Assembly: GCA_937873275.1 (NCBI GenBank)
Contig: CALMRC010000191.1
Coordinates: 1 to 35,204, forward strand
Source of the DNA: an uncultured Spirochaetota bacterium
Lineage (GTDB): Bacteria; Spirochaetota; Spirochaetia; Treponematales; UBA12059
Length of the DNA: 35,204 bases
Direction of reading: 5' to 3'
A program made the translations under genes and the position numbers. The notes under the pieces were generated by a model. That model did no database searches. It saw only the letters and a list, made by a program, of their open reading frames with translations, and was not told the origin of the DNA. Within the stretch, counting starts at the first letter, position 1; every line of letters begins with the position of its first letter. This document shows, piece by piece, positions 17,707 through 24,351 of this stretch.

Positions 17707-19082
17707 TCGTCCTCAAGGACTGCCTCTGCATAGTTCGCCCGCCGGGAAGCCCCGGCGGCAACCTCTCGGGGGCGGACATCCACATCGACGGGAACCGGAT
17801 CGTCCGGGTGGGCAGGAACCCGCCCGTGCCCGAGGGGGCGCGGGTGATCGACGCCTCCCGCCACGTGGTCACCCCGGGCCTGGTGAACACCCACCACCAC
17901 TTCTACCAGACCCTGACCCGGAACCTCCCGGCGGTGCAGAACGCCAAGCTCTTCGACTGGCTTCTGTACCTCTACGAGGTCTGGAAGGGGATCGACGAGG
18001 AGGCGGTCTACTGGTCCAGCCGCCTGGCCCTGGCGGAGCTCGTGAAGACGGGCTGCACCTGCACCACGGACCATCACTACCTCTACCCTCAGGGCTTCTC
18101 GGAGGACCTTCCGGGCATCCAGTTCCAGGCCGCCGCGGACATCGGGGTTCGATTCGCCCCGACCCGGGGCTCCATGAGCCGGTCCAAGAAGGACGGGGGC
18201 CTGCCCCCGGACTCGGTGGTCCAGGACGAGGACACGATCCTGGCCCAGTGCGAGCAGACGATCCGGACGTACCACGACCCCGCCCCGGACTCCATGCGCC
18301 GGGTGGCCCTGGCCCCCTGCAGCCCCTTCTCGGTCTCCGAACAGCTCATGAAGGACTCCGCCGTCCTGGCCCGGAAGCACGGCGCCCGCCTGCACACCCA
18401 CCTGGCCGAGACCGGGGACGAGGACGACTACTGCGTGAAGATCTACGGCCGCCGCCCCTTGAAGGTCATGGAGGACTGCGGCTTCCTGGGTCCCGACGTC
18501 TGGTACGCCCACGGGATCCACTTCAACGACCAGGAACTCGACGTGCTGGCCCGGACCGGGACCGGGGTGGCCCATTGTCCCTCCTCGAACATGCGTCTCG
18601 GGAGCGGGATCGCCCGGGTCCGGGAGATGCTGGACCGGGGGGTGAACGTGGGCCTGGCGGTGGACGGATCGGCCTCCAACGACGCCTCGGACATGCTGGG
18701 CGAGATGCGGCAGGCCCTCCTGCTCCAGCGGGTGCGCTACGGCTCCGCGGGCATCACCGCCGCCGAGGTCTACGGCATCGCCACCGAGGGCGGGGCCCGG
18801 ATCCTGGGCTGGGACAAGCTGGGGCGGATCGAGGAAGGCTGGCTCGCGGACATCGCCCTCTTCGACGTGCAGAAGATGGAATACGCCGGGGCCCTCTCGG
18901 ACCCGGCGGCGGCCCTCCTCTTCTCGGGCTACGACCACGGGGCGGACTACGTCTTCGTGAACGGCAAGGCCGCGGTGGTCCAGGGCCGGCTGGTCGGGGA
19001 GGACGAGGAAGAGATACGGGACAACGCGAACCGTATAGCCGCCAAGCTCTACGCGAAAGCGGGGGTGGACGGATGGTCGTGA
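17703..19082 (+). CDS. 8-oxoguanine deaminase
   Basis: Amidohydrolase that deaminates 8-oxoguanine to urate, cytoplasmic, 459 residues. Diagnostic motifs are NTHHHFYQTLTR (H64 and H66 metal ligands), LHTHLAE (H233, E236), WYAHGIHF (H270, H273), CPSSNMRL and DGSASNDAS (D321). These match the Pseudomonas aeruginosa PA0142-type enzyme closely as I remember it. The hydroxyatrazine hydrolase AtzB is a more distant relative. The start is GTG 17703, overlapping the upstream stop as GTGA, with AAGGAGGT 6 nt before it. Its product is urate, the presumed substrate of the surrounding pathway, so it links oxidised-guanine salvage to urate catabolism. Its end overlaps ygfM. Confidence 0.9.
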   Translation: MIVLKDCLCIVRPPGSPGGNLSGADIHIDGNRIVRVGRNPPVPEGARVIDASRHVVTPGLVNTHHHFYQTLTRNLPAVQNAKLFDWLLYLYEVWKGIDEEAVYWSSRLALAELVKTGCTCTTDHHYLYPQGFSEDLPGIQFQAAADIGVRFAPTRGSMSRSKKDGGLPPDSVVQDEDTILAQCEQTIRTYHDPAPDSMRRVALAPCSPFSVSEQLMKDSAVLARKHGARLHTHLAETGDEDDYCVKIYGRRPLKVMEDCGFLGPDVWYAHGIHFNDQELDVLARTGTGVAHCPSSNMRLGSGIARVREMLDRGVNVGLAVDGSASNDASDMLGEMRQALLLQRVRYGSAGITAAEVYGIATEGGARILGWDKLGRIEEGWLADIALFDVQKMEYAGALSDPAAALLFSGYDHGADYVFVNGKAAVVQGRLVGEDEEEIRDNANRIAAKLYAKAGVDGWS

Positions 19083-19873
19083 AATACATACGCGCGGCCT
19101 CGCTGGACGAGGCCGATCGGGTCCTCGAGTCGGACAAGCGGGCGCGGATCCTGGCGGGGGGCACCCAGCTCCTGACCAGCGAATTCCGGGACTTCCCGTT
19201 CGTGGCGGTCGACGCGGGTCCCCTCCTGCCCCGAGGCCTCGAACGGTCCCCGGACGGGCTTGTACGCATCGGCGCGGGGGCGACCTTCCAGGACCTGGCG
19301 GACAGTGCCGTCACGCCGCGGATCCTTTCCGACGCGGCCCGGGGCATGGCCAACCGCAACGTCCGGAACGCCGCCACCGTCGGGGGAAACCTGGGAGCCG
19401 CCCGCTCCTGCTCCTCCCTGGTCCCGGCCCTCCTGGTGCTGGACGCCCGGGTACGGATCCACGGCGCGGCGGAAACCCGGCCCTTGGAGGACTGGCTGGC
19501 CGCGCCCTCGGGCATCGTGACCTATGTCGAGATTCCCGCGGCCCCGGGGCTCCGGTCGGCTTACGCCCGATGGTCCCGCACGGCCTGCGACCTCTCGGTC
19601 CTGACCTGCGCAGCAAGCTACCGTCTGCAGGACGGTAGCTTGCGAGACCTGCGGATCGCCTGCGGGGGCCTGGACGCCAAGAGCCGCCGCTTCCCCGAGC
19701 TGGAGCGCCTCTTCGAGGGCCGGCCCCTGCCCGGACGGGACGAGGCGGCCGCTCAAATCGCGCCGGCGCTCAAGCCGATCGACGACCTCCGGGGGAGCGC
19801 GGCTTTCAAGCGGCTGCGCGCCTCGGAGCTCGCCGCCGAGGCCCTGCTGGCCGCCCGGGAGGTAAGCCGATGA
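19073..19873 (+). CDS. ygfM: FAD-binding subunit of the second molybdenum hydroxylase
   Basis: CO-dehydrogenase-type flavoprotein subunit, 266 residues (E. coli YgfM 259). The FAD motifs are LAGGTQLL near 28-35 and NRNVRNAATVGGNLGAA near 93-110. It would pass electrons between NAD(P)H and the iron-sulfur centres of XdhD, encoded directly downstream. ATG 19073 overlaps the deaminase gene by 10 nt, and its own stop overlaps the xdhD start as ATGA. An unusual perfect inverted repeat (19613-19643) lies inside the coding sequence, encoding SYRLQDGSL with codons that are rare in this window. Confidence 0.88.
   Translation: MVVKYIRAASLDEADRVLESDKRARILAGGTQLLTSEFRDFPFVAVDAGPLLPRGLERSPDGLVRIGAGATFQDLADSAVTPRILSDAARGMANRNVRNAATVGGNLGAARSCSSLVPALLVLDARVRIHGAAETRPLEDWLAAPSGIVTYVEIPAAPGLRSAYARWSRTACDLSVLTCAASYRLQDGSLRDLRIACGGLDAKSRRFPELERLFEGRPLPGRDEAAAQIAPALKPIDDLRGSAAFKRLRASELAAEALLAAREVSR
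19613..19643. repeat. Perfect 13-bp inverted repeat embedded in ygfM
   Basis: GCAAGCTACCGTC (19613-19625) and GACGGTAGCTTGC (19631-19643) are perfect inverted copies around TGCAG. The reading frame is kept. Codons GCA, CGT, GGT, TTG and CGA cluster here but are uncommon in the flanking genes. It resembles a small palindromic element that has settled in frame inside a gene. Confidence 0.8.
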
Positions 19874-22737
19874 CCGTCACCTTCAAGCTCAACGGCCGTA
19901 CCGTCTCCTGGGACTGCCCCGAGGGGGAAAGCCTCAAGGCCGCCCTGCGGCGCCGGGGCGTCATCTCCGTACGGGACGGCTGCAACGGGGAAGGCTCCTG
20001 CGGCCTGTGCGCCGTGATCCTGGACGGCCGTACCGTGAACTCCTGCACCCTCCTGGCCGCCCAGGCCGAGGGCCGGGAGATCCACACCGTCGAACACTTC
20101 TCCAAGGACCGGAAGCTCTCGGTGGTGCAGAGGGCCCTGATCGACGCGGCCTGCGTCCAGTGCGGCTACTGCACCCCCGCGGTGGTCCTGGCGGTGCACT
20201 CCCTCCTGGAGCGCTCCCCGGAGCCCACGAAGGAGGAGGTGAAGGACGCCCTCTCGGGCACCCTCTGCCGCTGCACGGGGTACGAGCAGTTCCACAACGC
20301 GGTGCGGATCGCCTCGAGGCGCCTGAAGGACCCGGGGTACGCGGAGGCCGCGGCCCCGGAGTTCCGGCCGGACCTCCGCCACGTGGGCAAGGACCGGGAG
20401 AAGGTGGACGCCGCCGCCCTGGCCCGGGGGGAGAAGGCCTTCGTGGAGGACCGGGTGGAGGCGGACGCCTGCCATCTGGCCCTCCTGACCAGCCCCCACG
20501 CCCACGCCTGGATCAAACGGATCGACGCGTCCAAGGCCCGGGAGCTGCCCGGGGTCGTGGCGGTCCTCACCCACGAGAACTGCCCGGACCGGGTCTACAC
20601 GACCGCGGGGCAGGGATTCCCGGAGCCCTCGCCCCACGACCAGAGGATGTTCTCCCGGAAGGTCCGCCACGTGGGGGACCGGGTGGCCGCGGTCCTGGCG
20701 GAGACCCCCGACCAGGCCCGGGCGGCCCTCAAGGCCTTGGTGGTGGAGTACGAGGTCCTCGCGCCCGTGCTCTCCATCGCCGAGGCCAAGGCCCCCGGCG
20801 CACCGACGGTCCACTCCGGGGAGGTCCGCTACGTCTCCGGGGAAGCCCCCGCGGGCACCACAACCGAGGGGGACGGCCGGGACGACCCGATCGTCTACCA
20901 GTTCCCCCTGCACGCGGATCCGCACCGCAACCTGGCGGCCAGCGTGGCCGACGGCATCGGAGATATCGAGAAGGGTTTCGCGGAAGCGGACGTGGTCATC
21001 GAGCGGACCTACAAGGGCAATCGGGTGCAGTGCACCCCGATGGAGCCCCACGTGGTCTACGCCAAGGTCGACGGGGGTCGTCTGGTCCTCCACGCCTCCA
21101 CCCAGGTGCCCTGGCACGTGCGCCGCATCGTCTCCCGGGCTATCGGGATCCCCGAGAACAAGGTCCGGGTGATCAAGGAGCGGGTGGGCGGAGGCTTCGG
21201 GGCCAAGCAGGACATCGTCCTGGAGGACGTGGCGGGCTACCTGGCCTGGACCACGGGCCGGCCCGTCTTCTTCCGGTACGACCGTGAGCAGGAGTTCGTC
21301 TCCAGCCGGACCCGGCACCTGATGGAGATCACCGTGAGGCTGGGCGCCAAGAAGGACGGACGGCTCACCGCGGTGCTCATGAAGGTGGACGCCGACACGG
21401 GCCCCTACGGCCAGCACTGCCTGACGGTGCCCATGAACGCCGTGTCCAAGAGCCTGCCCCTGGTGCTCTGCGACAACGCCCGGTTCGAGGTGAAGAGCTA
21501 TTACACGAACCTCTCCCCCGCCGGGGCCTACCAGGGCTACGGGGCCCCCAAGGGTTCCTTCGCCCTCCAGACCGCCCTGGCGGAGCTCGCGGCGGAGCTC
21601 GGGATGGACCAGCTCGACCTGATCGAGCGCAACCGGGTCCGCTCCGGAAGCCGCATCGAGATCCTGCGGAGCCTGGGCGAGGGCCGGCCCGGCGCCGCGG
21701 TGACCCTGGGCGAGTGCGGCCTGGGCGAGATGATCGGGCGCGGCCGGAAGGCCTTCGGCTGGGACGGCGCCAAGCCGTCTTCGGAGGACCCCGACTGGAA
21801 GGTCGGCCGCGGCGCGGTGATCGTACAACAGGGCTCGGGCCTTCCGGGCCTGGACGCCGCCAACGCGGAGGTCCGCCTCCTGGCGGACGGCACGGTCCTC
21901 CTGCTCTCCGGCGGGGCCGACCTGGGCACGGGCCTGGACACGGTGACCGCCAAGGCCGCCGCGGAGATCCTGGGCCTGGACATGGAGGACGTGGCGGTCA
22001 TCTCCGGGGACACCGACGTGACCCCCTTCGACAAGGGGGCGTACGCCTCCAGCGGGACCTACTTCTCCGGGAACGCCGCGGTCAAGGCCGCCCAGGACCT
22101 GCGAGCCAAGATCCTGGCCGCGGCCTCGGCCGTGCTCGGGGAGCCCGCATCGGACCTCTCCATCGTCCACCGGGGCATCGTCCGCGGGAAGAAGGGGGAG
22201 GTCACCCTGGCCAAGCTCGCCCACATGAGCACCCAGGGGGAGCACCACGGAGACCTGGTCGGCATCGGGGGCTTCAAGACCGAGCACGCGGCCTTCCCCT
22301 ACGGGGCCCACTTCGCGGAGGTGGCGGTCAACGTCCGCACCGGGGACGTGAAGCTCCGGCGCTTCCACGCCTACCAGGACTGCGGAACCCCGATCAACCC
22401 CGCCCTCGCGCTGGGCCAGATCTACGGGGGGATCCTCAAGGCCGTGGGGCATTCCCTCTACGAGGAGATGCTCTACGACAAGGACGGGCGCTGCGTGAAC
22501 CCGCGGTTCCTGGATTACAAGATACCCACGATCTGGGAGGTCCCCGAGGACTTCCACGTGGAGCTCGTTCCCGTGGCGGACGAGGTGGGACCCTTCGGGG
22601 GGAAGAGCGTTTCCGAGATCTCCCTGAACGGGGCCGCCCCCGCCATCTCCATCGCCATCCACGACGCCGTCGGCGTATGGATGCGCGAGTGGCCCTTCAC
22701 CCCCGAGCGAATCCTGAAGGCTCTGGGGAAGATCTAA
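19870..22737 (+). CDS. xdhD: XdhD-type molybdenum hydroxylase, fused [2Fe-2S] and Mo domains
   Basis: Second molybdenum hydroxylase, 955 residues (E. coli XdhD 956). An N-terminal plant-type [2Fe-2S] domain has C38, C44, C47 and C59. The helical [2Fe-2S] domain has C98, C101, C133 and C135. The molybdopterin-binding domain fills the rest. The residue matching bovine Glu802 is Q447 (GGGFGAKQD). The Arg880 position is Q555 (GAYQGYGAP). The catalytic Glu is kept as E916 in GKSVSEISL. The substrate pocket therefore differs from that of XdhB. This family includes the selenium-dependent molybdenum hydroxylases; the selenium is a labile ligand, so no Sec codon is expected and none is seen. GGAGGT lies 6 nt before ATG. 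It likely acts with YgfM and perhaps YgfK on urate or a derivative. Confidence 0.92.
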   Translation: MTVTFKLNGRTVSWDCPEGESLKAALRRRGVISVRDGCNGEGSCGLCAVILDGRTVNSCTLLAAQAEGREIHTVEHFSKDRKLSVVQRALIDAACVQCGYCTPAVVLAVHSLLERSPEPTKEEVKDALSGTLCRCTGYEQFHNAVRIASRRLKDPGYAEAAAPEFRPDLRHVGKDREKVDAAALARGEKAFVEDRVEADACHLALLTSPHAHAWIKRIDASKARELPGVVAVLTHENCPDRVYTTAGQGFPEPSPHDQRMFSRKVRHVGDRVAAVLAETPDQARAALKALVVEYEVLAPVLSIAEAKAPGAPTVHSGEVRYVSGEAPAGTTTEGDGRDDPIVYQFPLHADPHRNLAASVADGIGDIEKGFAEADVVIERTYKGNRVQCTPMEPHVVYAKVDGGRLVLHASTQVPWHVRRIVSRAIGIPENKVRVIKERVGGGFGAKQDIVLEDVAGYLAWTTGRPVFFRYDREQEFVSSRTRHLMEITVRLGAKKDGRLTAVLMKVDADTGPYGQHCLTVPMNAVSKSLPLVLCDNARFEVKSYYTNLSPAGAYQGYGAPKGSFALQTALAELAAELGMDQLDLIERNRVRSGSRIEILRSLGEGRPGAAVTLGECGLGEMIGRGRKAFGWDGAKPSSEDPDWKVGRGAVIVQQGSGLPGLDAANAEVRLLADGTVLLLSGGADLGTGLDTVTAKAAAEILGLDMEDVAVISGDTDVTPFDKGAYASSGTYFSGNAAVKAAQDLRAKILAAASAVLGEPASDLSIVHRGIVRGKKGEVTLAKLAHMSTQGEHHGDLVGIGGFKTEHAAFPYGAHFAEVAVNVRTGDVKLRRFHAYQDCGTPINPALALGQIYGGILKAVGHSLYEEMLYDKDGRCVNPRFLDYKIPTIWEVPEDFHVELVPVADEVGPFGGKSVSEISLNGAAPAISIAIHDAVGVWMREWPFTPERILKALGKI

Positions 22738-22748
22738 GTTTGTTTCAC

Positions 22749-22877
22749 AGATCCAACAGGATGAACAAGATTATGCAAGATGGACAAGATGAGAGCAAAG
22801 GGGAAAAGAACATGAGTCGCACATCCCTATTCTCCATCTTGTTCATCTTCTCTCATCTTGTGAATCCTGTTGGATCT
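22749..22877. repeat. Inverted-arm element C built from ACA(A/G)GAT units (xdhD/ygeW spacer)
   Basis: The left arm (22749-22791) and right arm (22835-22877) begin with a perfect 14-bp pair, AGATCCAACAGGAT. In total 36 of 43 positions pair. Units ACAGGAT, ACAAGAT and ACAAGATG recur at about 9-nt spacing, and mismatches fall mostly in the spacer nucleotides. The element begins 12 bp after the xdhD stop and ends just before the TAGGAGGA ribosome binding site of ygeW. Confidence 0.8.
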
Positions 22878-22891
22878 ATTAGGAGGAACCC

Positions 22892-24085
22892 ATGAACCTG
22901 AACGAAATTCGCGCGCGCATCGAGACCCTGAAGAACCGCAAGATCGGCATGTACCGCAAGGACTTCCTCCTGACCTGGGAGAAGACCCGGGACGAGATCG
23001 ACGCCACCTTCGACGTGGCGGACATCCTCCGGGGCCTGCGGGATCTCGGCATCTCCCCCCGGGTCTGGGACTCCGGCATCGCGGTGTCCAACTTCCGGGA
23101 CAACTCCACCCGCACCCGATTCTCCTACTCCTCCGCCTGCGACCTCCTGGGCCTGTACGTCCAGGACCTGGACGAGGGCAAGAGCCAGATCGCCCACGGG
23201 GAGACCGTGCGGGAGACCGCCAACATGATCTCCTTCCTGACCGAGGCCGTCGGCATCCGGGACGACATGTACCTGGGCGAGGGCGACAAGTACCAGCGGG
23301 AGGTCGGCAAGGCCCTGGACGACGGAGTGGCCGCGGGGGTCCTCCCGGACCGCCCGACGGTGGTGAACCTCCAGAGCGACATCGACCACCCCACCCAGTC
23401 CATGGCGGACTTCCTCCACCTGGCCCACCACTTCGGCGGCCTCGACAAGCTCAAGGGCAAGAAGATCGCCATGACCTGGGCCTACTCCCCCTCCTACGGC
23501 AAGCCCCTCTCGGTGCCCCAGGGGATCATCGGCCTGGCCAGCCGCTTCGGCATGGACATCACCCTGGCCCACCCCGAGGGCTACGACCTCATCCCCGAAG
23601 TGGTGGAGCTGTCCAAGAAGCAGGCCGCCGCGTCCGGCGGCTCCTTCAAGCACGTCAACTCCATGGACGAGGCCTTCAAGAACGCGGATATCGTCTATCC
23701 CAAGAGCTGGGCCCCCTACGACGTCATGCTGAAGCGCGTCCCCCTCCTGCACGCCGGGGACCAGGCGGGCCTCAAGGACCTGGAGAAGGTCTGCCTGGCG
23801 AACAACGCCAAGTTCCAGGACTGGGAGTGCACGGAGCAGAAGATGAAGCTGACCGCCGGGGGCAAGGCCCTGTACATGCACTGCCTGCCCGCGGACATCA
23901 CGGACGTCTCCTGCAAGGCCGGCGAGGTGGCCGCCAGCGTCTTCGACCGGTACCGGGACGACACCTACCGGGAGGCCTCCTGGAAGCCCTACATCATCGC
24001 CGCCATGATCCTGCTCGGGAAGTTCCAGGATCCCGCCAAGGTCCTGGCGGGCCTGGTGGAGCGGAACAGGAAGCGGGTCGGTTAA
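22892..24085 (+). CDS. ygeW: YgeW knotted carbamoyltransferase
   Basis: Trefoil-knotted transcarbamylase, 397 residues (E. coli YgeW 396). The carbamoyl-phosphate motif is STRTR (72-76). HPTQ (166-169) and HCLPADITD (replacing HCLP of ornithine transcarbamylase) complete the family pattern. In catabolic clusters it is thought to run phosphorolytically, yielding carbamoyl phosphate for carbamate kinase and ATP. The natural amine substrate in E. coli is unknown, and a ureido derivative of diaminopropionate is a reasonable guess. TAGGAGGA lies 7 nt before ATG 22892. It is the last gene of the array and is followed 18 bp later by a strong terminator. No carbamate kinase is visible in the window. 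Confidence 0.93.
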   Translation: MNLNEIRARIETLKNRKIGMYRKDFLLTWEKTRDEIDATFDVADILRGLRDLGISPRVWDSGIAVSNFRDNSTRTRFSYSSACDLLGLYVQDLDEGKSQIAHGETVRETANMISFLTEAVGIRDDMYLGEGDKYQREVGKALDDGVAAGVLPDRPTVVNLQSDIDHPTQSMADFLHLAHHFGGLDKLKGKKIAMTWAYSPSYGKPLSVPQGIIGLASRFGMDITLAHPEGYDLIPEVVELSKKQAAASGGSFKHVNSMDEAFKNADIVYPKSWAPYDVMLKRVPLLHAGDQAGLKDLEKVCLANNAKFQDWECTEQKMKLTAGGKALYMHCLPADITDVSCKAGEVAASVFDRYRDDTYREASWKPYIIAAMILLGKFQDPAKVLAGLVERNRKRVG

Positions 24086-24103
24086 CGTCAAGCTATACAG
24101 GAG

Positions 24104-24139
24104 CGGCGGGCGCCTTCATAGGCGGCCGCCGTTTTTTTT
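24104..24139 (+). terminator. Intrinsic terminator of the purine array
   Basis: CGGCGGGCGCCT (24104-24115) pairs with AGGCGGCCGCCG (24120-24131) in 11 of 12 positions around loop TCAT, followed by eight T residues (24132-24139). This is the only textbook intrinsic terminator found in the window. Confidence 0.92.
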
Positions 24140-24144
24140 ATTGT

Positions 24145-24175
24145 CCGGGAGAGGAACCGACGGTTCCCCTCCCGG
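24145..24175. repeat. Second dyad directly after the terminator
   Basis: CCGGGAG and GGAACCG (24145-24159) are mirrored by CGGTTCC and CTCCCGG (24161-24175), with one mismatched pair and a one-base centre. There is no T run, so it may be a back-up hairpin or a protein-binding dyad for the downstream promoter. Confidence 0.5.
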
Positions 24176-24216
24176 TCCCTTCCTTCCCGTACGCATGTAA
24201 AGCTTCACGAAGAATC

Positions 24217-24244
24217 TTTCAATACATAAAACTCGTGGTACAAT
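24217..24244 (+). promoter_or_regulatory. Candidate promoter for the transglutaminase/TPR gene
   Basis: TTTCAA (24217-24222) and TACAAT (24239-24244) with 16-nt spacing lie in an AT-rich pocket about 107 bp before the start codon. The -10 is good and the -35 is weak. Confidence 0.45.
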
Positions 24245-24351
24245 ACTCGCTAGGACATCGTCGTCCGGCATCCTCGCTCCCCGGATTCCATCCGCAGCCG
24301 TTCTGCATCCATGGTCTCGCATCCCCCGGACTCCAATAGCCGGAGGTAGCC

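Noticed and set aside
19753-22662. A 969-codon minus-strand open frame opposite xdhD
   Set aside because: Same shadow effect; low-complexity composition and no family motifs, against a full XdhD on the plus strand.
19870-22737. Selenocysteine-encoding TGA in the putative selenium-dependent hydroxylase
   Set aside because: The reading frame has no internal TGA, and in this family selenium is a labile cofactor ligand rather than Sec.
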